Shown here: piece by piece, positions 5,743-13,145 of the stretch
Layout of the letters: every line of letters begins with the position of its first letter
How positions within the stretch are numbered: position 1 is the first letter of the stretch
Source: a virus
Direction: 5' to 3' (one strand)
IMG/VR virus record: IMGVR_UViG_3300042691_012179
Span: 1-20,786 of that record
Length of the DNA stretch: 20,786 bases
Notes under the pieces: model-generated
What the model saw: the letters and a program-made list of their open reading frames with translations, nothing else
Database searches by the model: none
What the model was told of the DNA's origin: nothing
Made by a program: the position numbers and the translations under genes

Positions 5743-7599
5743 ATGGAATTATCCAATGAGATCCTCAGTGACATTACGGTGCACATGAAATACTCAAGGT
5801 ACCTACCTGAGTTTGAGAGAAGAGAAACATGGGAAGAGTTAGTAACTCGTAACATGGAGATGCACATCAAGAAGTACCCAGCGCTTGAAGATGAGATCAG
5901 AGAAAAGTACAAAGCTGTATACGGTAAAATGGTTCTACCGTCAATGAGATCTTTACAATTCGGCGGTAAGCCAATTGAAATTTCACCAAATAGAATTTAC
6001 AACTGTGCGTATCTACCTGTAGATGACTGGCGCTCATTTGGTGAGGTGATGTTCCTATTGCTAGGCGGAACTGGTGTAGGTTTCAGTGTTCAGAAACATC
6101 ACGTTGAAGATCTACCTGAAATCAACAGACCTAATCCAAATCGTAAAAGAAGATTTCTAGTTGCAGACAGCATCGAGGGTTGGGCCGATTCAATCAAGGT
6201 ATTGATGAAGTCTTATTTTCACGGTGGCTCAACTATTGAATTTGACTTTAGAGATATTCGACCAAAGGGTGCTAAACTTATCACATCAGGTGGTAAAGCA
6301 CCAGGCCCGCAACCTCTTAAAGAGTGCTTAATTAAAATCGAAGGTATTTTATCACAAAAGCAAAACAATGATAAGCTTACAACAATTCAGGTACACGATA
6401 TTATATGCCATATTGCAGATGCAGTACTTGCAGGAGGTATTCGTAGAGCAGCTCTTATTAGCCTGTTTAGTGCTGATGACGAAGATATGATTTCATGTAA
6501 GTCTGGTAGCTGGTGGGAATTAAACTCACAAAGAGGTCGTGCTAATAACTCTGCAGTTCTTGTTAGAAACAAAGTTACTAAAGAGTTTTTCCTAGATCTA
6601 TGGAAGAAAATTGAGGCTTCAGGATCAGGCGAGCCAGGTATCTACTTTACTAATGATAAAGATTGGGGTACTAATCCTTGTTGTGAAATTGCACTACGTC
6701 CTTATCAGTTCTGTAACCTAACTGAAGTAAACGTATCAGATGTTGAATCACAAGAAGATCTTAATGCACGTGTAACAGCTGCTACATTTATTGGTACATT
6801 ACAAGCCGGTTACACAGACTTCCATTATTTACGTCCAATATGGCAACGTACTACTGAGAAAGACGCACTTGTAGGTATCGGTTTAACCGGTATCGGTAGT
6901 GGTAAAGCTCAGAAGTTCTCTTTAAAAGAGGCCGCAGATTGCGCCAAAACTGAAAACGCTAGAGTAGCAGATCTACTTGGTATCAATAAAGCTGCACGTG
7001 TTACAACTATCAAACCAGCAGGTACAAGTTCTTTGACACTAGGCTGCTCATCTGGTATACATGCATGGCATAATGATTTCTATATGCGCCGAATCAGAGT
7101 AGGTAAAAATGAAGCAATCTATCAATATCTTTCTATTTACCATCCTGAATTAGTAGAAGATGAGTACTTCAGACCTCATGATACGGCTGTTATCTCTATT
7201 CCACAGAAAGCTCCTGCGGGTTCTATCATTAGACATGAATCAGCATACGATCTATTAGAAAGAGTTAAATGGTTCTACAATAACTGGATCAAGCCTGGCC
7301 ATAGAGGTGGAATGAATACCCATAATATCTCAGCTACTGTAAGTATCAAGCAAGACGAATGGGACGGAGTTGGTGAATGGATGTGGGAAAATAGAAACTG
7401 TTACAACGGACTTTCTGTATTACCATATGATGGCGGCACTTACATACAAGCTCCTTTCGAAGACTGTACTGAAGAGAAATACAATGAAATGATGAAATCT
7501 TTAACAAAGGTTGATCTATCTAAAATCATTGAAATAGAAGACAATACAGATCTTAAAGGTGAAGTAGCCTGTGCAGGAGGTGCATGTGAAATAAAATAA
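5743..7599 (+). CDS. nrdJ: Adenosylcobalamin-dependent (class II, monomeric) ribonucleotide reductase
   Basis: A 618-residue enzyme reducing ribonucleotides to deoxyribonucleotides using coenzyme B12 to generate the active-site thiyl radical. By comparison with the Lactobacillus leichmannii enzyme (739 residues), C88 (NCAY) and C324 (FCNL) would be the reducing pair. N311, C313 and E315 (NPCCE) are the radical cysteine and its partners; the C313-to-C324 spacing of 11 equals C408-C419 there. The C-terminal CAGGAC (C610, C615) reproduces the C731/C736 redox shuttle spacing. No ATP-cone precedes the catalytic barrel. A phosphate-binding segment KPAGTSS (424-430) is present. Arg codons include many CGT, unlike the AGA-dominated neighbours. 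It is the first gene of the block separating the two polymerase halves, together with the histone-like gene and the clamp. Class II reduction needs B12 from the host but no oxygen. Confidence 0.93.
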   Translation: MELSNEILSDITVHMKYSRYLPEFERRETWEELVTRNMEMHIKKYPALEDEIREKYKAVYGKMVLPSMRSLQFGGKPIEISPNRIYNCAYLPVDDWRSFGEVMFLLLGGTGVGFSVQKHHVEDLPEINRPNPNRKRRFLVADSIEGWADSIKVLMKSYFHGGSTIEFDFRDIRPKGAKLITSGGKAPGPQPLKECLIKIEGILSQKQNNDKLTTIQVHDIICHIADAVLAGGIRRAALISLFSADDEDMISCKSGSWWELNSQRGRANNSAVLVRNKVTKEFFLDLWKKIEASGSGEPGIYFTNDKDWGTNPCCEIALRPYQFCNLTEVNVSDVESQEDLNARVTAATFIGTLQAGYTDFHYLRPIWQRTTEKDALVGIGLTGIGSGKAQKFSLKEAADCAKTENARVADLLGINKAARVTTIKPAGTSSLTLGCSSGIHAWHNDFYMRRIRVGKNEAIYQYLSIYHPELVEDEYFRPHDTAVISIPQKAPAGSIIRHESAYDLLERVKWFYNNWIKPGHRGGMNTHNISATVSIKQDEWDGVGEWMWENRNCYNGLSVLPYDGGTYIQAPFEDCTEEKYNEMMKSLTKVDLSKIIEIEDNTDLKGEVACAGGACEIK

Positions 7600-7600
7600 A

Positions 7601-7630
7601 TTGAAACATAATAAATCATAACAATATAAA
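7601..7630 (+). promoter_or_regulatory. Promoter P1, TTGAAA-N18-TATAAA
   Basis: TTGAAA at 7601-7606 and TATAAA at 7625-7630 are separated by exactly 18 bases, the same arrangement as at 7886 and 18448. It starts directly after the reductase stop codon and ends 17 bases before the start codon of the histone-like gene. The -10 box extended is TATAAATC, one base from the T4 late consensus. Confidence 0.7.
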
Positions 7631-7647
7631 TCTAAAATCTAATAAAA

Positions 7648-7830
7648 ATGGAAAAGTTTACTAACATCAAATCTTTGTTAGAGTCAGTTGAAAAAGACGC
7701 TGAATCTTTCTACACAAAAGGTAACAAGTCTGCAGGTACCCGTCTTCGCGGTGCAATGCAAACTTTGAAACAAATGGCACAAGAAGTTCGTTCTGAAGTG
7801 CAAGAAATCAAGAACAGCGAAAAAGCTTAA
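7648..7830 (+). CDS. Histone H1-like (Hc1-type) DNA-binding protein of Bacteroidetes type
   Basis: A 60-residue lysine-rich, wholly helical protein. The pattern (aromatic N-terminus, a helix with LLESVEKDAESFY, then GNKSAGTRLRGAMQ and a helix ending VRSEVQEIKNSEK) closely resembles the small histone H1-like proteins that I know from Bacteroidetes genomes. These are typically of similar size and have a G-N-K/Q-x-A-G-T-R core. Such proteins bind DNA nonspecifically and compact it. Here it could organise replicating or packaged phage DNA, or interfere with the host nucleoid. It stands alone between promoter P1 and a strong terminator, so it is a monocistronic unit, probably highly expressed. CGT and CGC Arg codons are favoured, unlike most neighbours, consistent with host origin or strong expression. 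Family assignment is from memory of the pattern, without a search. Confidence 0.82.
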   Translation: MEKFTNIKSLLESVEKDAESFYTKGNKSAGTRLRGAMQTLKQMAQEVRSEVQEIKNSEKA

Positions 7831-7849
7831 TACTGATTTTACTGGTTAT

Positions 7850-7881
7850 AAAAAGGCCTCTGCTTCTGTAGAGGCTTTTTT
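7850..7881 (+). terminator. Intrinsic terminator after histone-like gene
   Basis: The arm AAAAAGGCCTCT (7850-7861) pairs with AGAGGCTTTTTT (7870-7881) over an 8-base loop, with one G-T pair, and ends in six T. It lies 20 bases after the stop codon of the histone-like gene and just before promoter P2. Confidence 0.88.
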
Positions 7882-7885
7882 ATGT

Positions 7886-7915
7886 TTGAAACTATTAAAT
7901 ACTGTTTAGTATAAT
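7886..7915 (+). promoter_or_regulatory. Promoter P2, TTGAAA-N18-TATAAT
   Basis: TTGAAA at 7886-7891 and TATAAT at 7910-7915 are 18 bases apart. It begins five bases after the terminator's T-run and ends 17 bases before the clamp start codon. It shares the longer string TTTGAAACT with the promoter at 18448. It probably drives the replication operon from the clamp onward. Confidence 0.75.
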
Positions 7916-7932
7916 ATCTAAAGCAATTTTAT

Positions 7933-8694
7933 ATGAAAATAAATCTAACAAGAATCGATGCTGAAGCGATGATATCCTTTATATCGAAACTTACGTCAAT
8001 CGACAAATTCGTTTACCTAAAGGTAGCAGATGAAAATCTAGTGTCTAGTGTTTACTTGCCTGAAAGGGATGCAGTTAAAGTGCAGTCTGTTCTATTTAAT
8101 GAAATCTTTTCATTTGAAAATAAACCTGATAAAGATTTGAAGATATCGTTTTTCAATGGTTCTAAAGTTCTAGAAGCATTAAGAAACTTTAGCAATGTTG
8201 ACAATGACGAGCTTACTGGTGAAATTGAGTGTGCAGAAATCGAAGGTGAATACATTGCAACAAAAATAAGCATACAGAGCTCCAATCTTAGAATTACTGT
8301 TGCATGTAGCGATCCTACTTTAGGTTTCATGGATCTATCAACAGATCAAATCAAGGCTATCTTTAATAAGAAAGATGTTATGTTTGATTTTGATCTAGAA
8401 CCATTTATGCAATCTAAGATCAGTTCACTTTTTAATCTAGATAAAGACTCTGATACGTTCAAGATCCAGTATACACATGATGCAGTAAGAATCAAAGGTG
8501 ACTCTTATGATGCTAAAATTACACAGACCGATGCATCAGCTGTCGAAAGCGGTGTTGAAGTAATGTTGTATAAAAAATACTTCAGCCTCTTAGATAAAGA
8601 AGCATACACAGTTTCTGTCTGTCCTAATAAACTAATTTTCAAATCAAAAGATAGCAATACATTATTGACAGTATCAGTTTGTTCAAATGACTAA
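7933..8694 (+). CDS. 45: Probable sliding clamp (gp45-like)
   Basis: A 253-residue acidic protein without catalytic motifs or membrane segments. It consists of alternating beta strands and short helices, as expected of a processivity clamp, for example VYLKVADENLVSSVYLP near the N-terminus. The C-terminal pattern YTVSVCPNKLIFKSKDSN resembles the closing strands of a clamp. The T4 clamp has 228 residues. The strongest support is context: it immediately precedes the C-terminal polymerase half, overlapping it by eight bases, and it opens the replication operon behind promoter P2. A trimeric clamp in T4 also tethers the late sigma factor gp55, a homologue of which is at 18492. Sequence similarity to T4 gp45 is weak by eye, so the call rests partly on position. 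Confidence 0.62.
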   Translation: MKINLTRIDAEAMISFISKLTSIDKFVYLKVADENLVSSVYLPERDAVKVQSVLFNEIFSFENKPDKDLKISFFNGSKVLEALRNFSNVDNDELTGEIECAEIEGEYIATKISIQSSNLRITVACSDPTLGFMDLSTDQIKAIFNKKDVMFDFDLEPFMQSKISSLFNLDKDSDTFKIQYTHDAVRIKGDSYDAKITQTDASAVESGVEVMLYKKYFSLLDKEAYTVSVCPNKLIFKSKDSNTLLTVSVCSND

Positions 8695-9841
8695 TATGAA
8701 TTTAGACGAATTAACAGCAGAAGAGCTTAAGCAAAAATACAAAGATACTGAAGATTTAATTAACCAATTCTTTAATCAAGAACAGTCTGTTAAGCGAATC
8801 CTTAATTCTATCTACGGCGCCTTCGGTAATGAGTACTTTTATTTCTTCAATATCAATATTGCAGAAAGTATTACTCTGCAAGGCCAGAATGCGATCCTTT
8901 ACACAGAAAAGATGGTGAACACTTATTTTACCGAGTTCTGGCATAAAGACAAGGAGCTACATGAAAAGCTTGGTATTGAAGTTAAGGGTCAAGTTCTTAA
9001 GCCTGTTGTAATCTATATCGATACCGATTCCTGCTACTTATCATTTGAGGAAGCTATTACTAAATCAACATGGGTCGGCTCTGAAAAGGATTTCATCAGT
9101 GACATTTACAAATACCGTCTGAACGACTATATTAAGAAAGTACTTCAGAAATATGCTGATGGTTATGCTACAGAAAATTTCTTAGACTTTGAGCTTGAGT
9201 CAATTGCTAAAAATGCAATATGGTTAGCTAAGAAAAAATACATCCAGAATATTGTATGGGCCGATCCTGGTAATCATTATGACCCATTGACAAAAATCAA
9301 GACTAAAGGTTTTGAGATTATTCAATCATCGACACCGTTATTTGCAAGAAAGCGACTTAATGATGCTATCAAGCTCATACTCGGTAAAGATGACCTAGAG
9401 CTTTCTGAAATTGTACAATTTCTAAAAGAAGCAAAGAAAGAATTTAAGGTTGCAAACATTGAAGATATTTGCTATAATCTTAAAATGAATAACTATCAAA
9501 AATATATCGTCAGCGATTTTGATACTTTTGAATTTGCTTCTGGGTGCCCAATGACCGTAAGATCTGCAGGTTATTATAACTTCTTACTTAACGGTTCGAA
9601 GTTTAAGAATAAGTATCAATTGATTGATAACGCCGAGAAGTTAAAGATGTATCATACTACTGATAAAGACTGTAATGTATTTGCATTCAAAGCCGGATCA
9701 CATCCATATGAATTTGCACCTCCTATTGATTATGAAGAGCAATTTGAAAAATGTATGATCGATCCTCTTAATCGTGTACTGTCAGCAATCGGCATGAAAA
9801 CATTAGATAGAAATTTGATATATTCTACAGCATTATTCTAA
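8687..9841 (+). CDS. 43B: DNA polymerase family B, C-terminal part (gp43B): motifs B and C
   Basis: A 384-residue C-terminal portion of the gp43-like polymerase. Motif B reads QSVKRILNSIYGAFGN (K36, N40, Y43, G44), with the same spacing as T4 K560, N564 and Y567. Motif C is YIDTDS (D112, D114), supplying the second catalytic aspartate. The rest is the thumb, ending AIGMKTLDRNLIYST. The first 30 residues form a charged helix (DELTAEELKQKYKDTEDL) that could pair with the C-terminal helix of gp43A and rebuild the fingers. The start at 8687 overlaps the clamp stop; an alternative Met lies at 8696. Without the first half it lacks motif A and could not polymerise alone, so the two must assemble. 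Confidence 0.95.
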   Translation: MTNMNLDELTAEELKQKYKDTEDLINQFFNQEQSVKRILNSIYGAFGNEYFYFFNINIAESITLQGQNAILYTEKMVNTYFTEFWHKDKELHEKLGIEVKGQVLKPVVIYIDTDSCYLSFEEAITKSTWVGSEKDFISDIYKYRLNDYIKKVLQKYADGYATENFLDFELESIAKNAIWLAKKKYIQNIVWADPGNHYDPLTKIKTKGFEIIQSSTPLFARKRLNDAIKLILGKDDLELSEIVQFLKEAKKEFKVANIEDICYNLKMNNYQKYIVSDFDTFEFASGCPMTVRSAGYYNFLLNGSKFKNKYQLIDNAEKLKMYHTTDKDCNVFAFKAGSHPYEFAPPIDYEEQFEKCMIDPLNRVLSAIGMKTLDRNLIYSTALF

Positions 9842-9854
9842 AATAAAATATAAA

Positions 9855-11105
9855 ATGGCAAAAACAACAAAAGCAAAAGGCGAATTTAGTTTTGACGATC
9901 TAAATAAAGAACTTGCAAAAACAAGTTCACTCGGTTCAGTAATGGAAATTAGTGAATTTAGTGAAATCGATAGATTTATACACAGTGGTAATTACCATCT
10001 GAATGCATGTCTTACCGGTTCATTACGTAAGGGATATCCTAGCAATCGTTCAATAGCATTAGCAGGACCATCAGGTACTGGTAAAACATACCTAATCTTG
10101 AATACTGTTAAGCATCACATTACAGAAGGTTACTATGTAATCTATTTCGACTCAGAAAACGCAGTTGATAAAGAGCAGATGGTTAAATTCGGTATTGATA
10201 CCAGTAAAGTTCGTTACGAACCAATCGGTACAGTTGAAGAGTTTAGAACTATTGTAACTCAAACATGTCAAACACTTATCGATGCAAAGAGAGGCGGTTA
10301 TGAAATTCCACGTATCCTATTTGTATTAGACTCAGCAGGTAACCTTGCTTCTAAGAAAGAGGTTGATGATGCAATTTCGGGTTCTGATAAGGCAGATATG
10401 TCTAGATCTAAGAAAATGAAGTCTATCTTCCGTATCATCATGAATAAGATGGCAGAGATCAAGGCAACGTTTATCTTTAGCAACCACGTCTATATGACAC
10501 AGGACTTTTATCCAGAAGCAAAAGCAGGTGGTGGTACAGGTCCAGAATACGCAGCATCTATTATCCTATTCTTAAGCAAAGCAAAATTAAAAGAGGTTAA
10601 GAAAGTAGATGGTAAGAAAGTAACTGAACAGACTGGTATCATCGTAACAGCACGTCCAAATAAAAACCGATTTGCTAAACCAACCTCAATTAAATTCCAA
10701 ATACCTTTCAATAAAGGCATGAATGAATATGTTGGCCTAGAGAATTACATTTCATGGGACACATGTGGAATCCAGAAAGGATATGTATATTCTGAAAAGG
10801 AATACGGTAAGCTTAAAGAAAAGGATCAGATCGGTTTAGTACCATTTTCATATACAGATACTGAAACTGGTGAAATCACTACTAAGTATTTCGAACCATC
10901 TGATTCATCTAATAAAATTGTAGTACGTCATTTAGGTAGAACAGTAGACGGTACAGAGTTCTTTACAGACACTGTATTTACACCGGAAGTTATTGATGCA
11001 ATCGATGCACACATACAACCTATGTTTAATTACGGAATAGAAGACGCAGGTATTGATGATTTTGATATCGATGAAGAAACTATTTTTGAAGATGACTCAG
11101 AATAA
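9855..11105 (+). CDS. uvsX: UvsX/RecA-like recombinase
   Basis: A 416-residue strand-exchange protein of the T4 UvsX type (391 residues in T4). The Walker A is GPSGTGKT (71-78). FDSENAVD (98-105) carries the catalytic glutamate. Walker B is LFVLD (155-159). A DNA-binding loop 2 region follows, FSNHVYMTQDF and AGGGTGPEYAAS (208-235). The C-terminus is strongly acidic (DDFDIDEETIFEDDSE), as in UvsX where the tail modulates DNA binding. It coats single-stranded DNA with ATP and drives invasion for recombination-dependent replication and repair, acting with gp46/47 and gp41 from the same operon. Its leader is AAAATATAAAATG without a Shine-Dalgarno. The stop overlaps the next start (TAATG). Confidence 0.95.
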   Translation: MAKTTKAKGEFSFDDLNKELAKTSSLGSVMEISEFSEIDRFIHSGNYHLNACLTGSLRKGYPSNRSIALAGPSGTGKTYLILNTVKHHITEGYYVIYFDSENAVDKEQMVKFGIDTSKVRYEPIGTVEEFRTIVTQTCQTLIDAKRGGYEIPRILFVLDSAGNLASKKEVDDAISGSDKADMSRSKKMKSIFRIIMNKMAEIKATFIFSNHVYMTQDFYPEAKAGGGTGPEYAASIILFLSKAKLKEVKKVDGKKVTEQTGIIVTARPNKNRFAKPTSIKFQIPFNKGMNEYVGLENYISWDTCGIQKGYVYSEKEYGKLKEKDQIGLVPFSYTDTETGEITTKYFEPSDSSNKIVVRHLGRTVDGTEFFTDTVFTPEVIDAIDAHIQPMFNYGIEDAGIDDFDIDEETIFEDDSE

Positions 11106-11398
11106 TGTTTAACACAAGCAAAATAAAACTCAAGTATATCCTAGGCATGCACAAAGACATGCCAGGATATCCTACGGGTGAAGATATCTTATACTTTATT
11201 ATTAAGCGTCATTACGAGAAAGAGGGAACTGGTGAGATAACGTTTACTGATAACTTTGTTGTCAAGAAACTAGGTCAAGAGTATCTAGACACTATCATTG
11301 GATCACTTAATAGTTTAGTGCATGATGGTTACGTTAATGTAACAAGAGAAACAAAGGATAGCACTACATATAAAGTACTTAAAAACGATTTCATTTAA
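11105..11398 (+). CDS. Small winged-helix-like protein between uvsX and gp41
   Basis: A 97-residue protein of no recognised family. Residues 25-97 suggest a winged helix: a first helix GEDILYFIIKRHYEK, a strand ITFTD, a recognition-like helix LDTIIGSLNSLVHDG, then a two-stranded wing YVNVTRETKDSTTYKVL. In T4 the uvsX-40-41 order places the small gp40 here, but I see no convincing similarity. A role in loading or regulating helicase or recombinase would suit the position. Its start shares a base with the uvsX stop, so it is probably translationally coupled. A strong hairpin lies in codons 11-22. Confidence 0.8.
   Translation: MFNTSKIKLKYILGMHKDMPGYPTGEDILYFIIKRHYEKEGTGEITFTDNFVVKKLGQEYLDTIIGSLNSLVHDGYVNVTRETKDSTTYKVLKNDFI
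11136..11170 (+). other. Strong intragenic hairpin with bulged A
   Basis: The arm ATATCCT-A-GGCATG (11136-11149, A11143 unpaired) pairs with CATGCCAGGATAT (11158-11170) across an 8-base loop. This gives 13 base pairs, starting 31 bases into the gene at 11105. It is not followed by a T-run. It could act as an mRNA processing, stability or translational control element. The architecture matches the hairpin at 4531. Confidence 0.5.
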
Positions 11399-11399
11399 T

Positions 11400-12707
11400 A
11401 TGCAGTTCAATTCCAATTATGAAAAATTATTCTTTAATTTTTGCATAAAGCAACCCAAGTATTTACCTATCGTCAAAGAAGGTTTTTTTACTAACCCTGA
11501 CATTGACATCATGGCCTTTTTGGCCCAGAAGTTTTATGAGAAATTTAATGAGACACCATCTCAATCTCAAATGAAATTACTGGTTCAGAACTCAAAGAAA
11601 GCCAAGGATAAAGTTACAGACAATATAATTGAAACCGTATATGATGTTAACCTAAGCGACTATGATGAAGACTGGTTGGAATCAACTGCTGAGTCATGGA
11701 TTAAATGGAGAAACTTTGATAAGAGTCTTATAGATGGTATCGAATATGTTAAGACCGCAAATGTCTCTCCAGATAATGTTGAATCTATTATTTCAAAGTT
11801 TAGAGAAACTATCAATGATAGAAACAAAATCAACTTTGATAAAGATCTTGGTCTAGACTTCTTTAACCCTGAACATCACGTACAACATACATCAGATAAG
11901 ATATCTTCAGGATACGCATTTATCGATAGAGTAACGAATGGTGGATATGACCCATGTTCACTTATAGTTTATGCAGGTGAGCAGAACGTTGGTAAATCTA
12001 TTTGGTTGGCTAATGAAGCTGCTAACTATGTAAGACTTGGTTACAACACTGTATTTATAACAGCTGAAATGGCTGGCCATAAGGTTATTAAAAGGGTCGG
12101 TGCAAACCTCCTTAATATCAGTATGTCTGAATACGACACCAAGTCTAAAGATCCAGTATACTTAAAAAGAAAACTTGAAACTGTCGGTGATGGTCTGCTG
12201 CCACCTGGTAAATTATTCGTTAAGAAGTTTCCTACAAGTCAAGCAACTGTGCCTGATATTGAGAACTATTTACTAGACCTTGAGGAAACAAGTGGTATCA
12301 AGCTAAGAGCAATAGTAATCGACTACATCAATATTTTATCTAACTACAGAAATCCAAATAGTGAGAACACGTATTTGAAAATCAAGCAAATCGCCGAAGA
12401 CTTAAGGGCAATGGCTGATAGAAATAAATGGTTAATAGTTACTGCAACGCAGATTAAAAGAGGTGCTTATAACTCAACTGACATTGGAATGGAAGACATA
12501 TCTGAATCAGCAGGTCTTGCACATACTGCAGATATGATATATGCTATCATACAAGACGAGTTAATGCATTCTGAGTTTGAGTACTGGCTCAAGATCTTAA
12601 AGATAAGAGACGGAGAAGGTAAAAACTTAAAGTGTAAATTCACTATAAACTATGATTATATGAGATTGAATGAGACTAATGAAACTTCAAGCTCTGGAAT
12701 AAACTAA
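11400..12707 (+). CDS. 41: Replicative DNA helicase, gp41/DnaB family
   Basis: A 435-residue hexameric 5'-3' helicase that unwinds DNA ahead of the polymerase and partners primase; T4 gp41 has 475 residues. The N-terminal 150 residues form the helical collar domain. The RecA-like motor carries Walker A GEQNVGKS (193-200), a TAEM motif (221-224), Walker B AIVIDY (304-309), and the sensor and arginine-finger region around TATQIKRGAYNS. The following MEDISESAGLAHTADM closely resembles the T4 gp41 helix after the motor core. It starts one base after the stop of the preceding gene, in a replication and recombination operon. No primase (gp61) gene is seen in the window. Confidence 0.94.
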   Translation: MQFNSNYEKLFFNFCIKQPKYLPIVKEGFFTNPDIDIMAFLAQKFYEKFNETPSQSQMKLLVQNSKKAKDKVTDNIIETVYDVNLSDYDEDWLESTAESWIKWRNFDKSLIDGIEYVKTANVSPDNVESIISKFRETINDRNKINFDKDLGLDFFNPEHHVQHTSDKISSGYAFIDRVTNGGYDPCSLIVYAGEQNVGKSIWLANEAANYVRLGYNTVFITAEMAGHKVIKRVGANLLNISMSEYDTKSKDPVYLKRKLETVGDGLLPPGKLFVKKFPTSQATVPDIENYLLDLEETSGIKLRAIVIDYINILSNYRNPNSENTYLKIKQIAEDLRAMADRNKWLIVTATQIKRGAYNSTDIGMEDISESAGLAHTADMIYAIIQDELMHSEFEYWLKILKIRDGEGKNLKCKFTINYDYMRLNETNETSSSGIN

Positions 12708-12710
12708 AAT

Positions 12711-13145
12711 ATGAGAACAAAAAGAGATAAGATATTTGATAATAAATTCGAGGAGTCTGAATATGAAACTCAATCAATAAATTTTAAAGTTGAGTCAACA
12801 TATGAAACCGACGAGGGTATAGATGATAGCATACACAGTGCAATTCTATTTGAAAAAATAGAAGTCTTAATCAAGAACAGTAAATATTCAGATTTTGCTA
12901 CATACTCTGAAGCGAATGATGAAAAATTAAGTAAGTCTGGTATAAATGAAATATATTTGTACATTAGCCAAAATATAAAAGGATATAGTAAAACAGAAAT
13001 TTTTTCTACACTGTCTGATTTTTTAGATGTTGCACCGAATAAATTTTATAATTCCTTGAGCAATGCAGCTAAAGAAGAGTTGATACTGGAACTGGATAAG
13101 AAATTAAATATCTTAGATAAAAAGGGTATTCGTAAATTATTCTAA
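12711..13145 (+). CDS. Unknown acidic protein between gp41 and gp47
   Basis: A 144-residue acidic protein that I do not recognise. The first 40 residues are polar and probably disordered. Residues 45-144 look all-helical, with a middle NIKGYSKTEIFSTLSDFLDVAP and a C-terminus DKKGIRKLF. There is a faint resemblance in layout to the T4 late co-activator gp33: a helical pair around a Y-x-x-x-E-I/A-x-x-x-L/F-x-D/E-F-L segment and a hydrophobic last residue pair that could dock on the clamp. This is too weak for an assignment. Its spacing to both neighbours is nearly zero, so it is cotranscribed with the replication genes. Confidence 0.82.
   Translation: MRTKRDKIFDNKFEESEYETQSINFKVESTYETDEGIDDSIHSAILFEKIEVLIKNSKYSDFATYSEANDEKLSKSGINEIYLYISQNIKGYSKTEIFSTLSDFLDVAPNKFYNSLSNAAKEELILELDKKLNILDKKGIRKLF

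Noticed and set aside
5193-5912. Self-splicing intron or intein as the cause of the polymerase split
   Set aside because: The 3 kb between the halves is filled with intact unrelated genes, a promoter and a terminator, the first half ends in a proper stop, the second has its own start, and no intein splice-junction residues are seen.
9815-9844. TTGATA-N18-TAAAAT before uvsX as a fourth promoter of the series
   Set aside because: Both boxes are one or more bases off and the -10 box would end only 10 bases before the start codon, leaving almost no leader; kept out as chance similarity.
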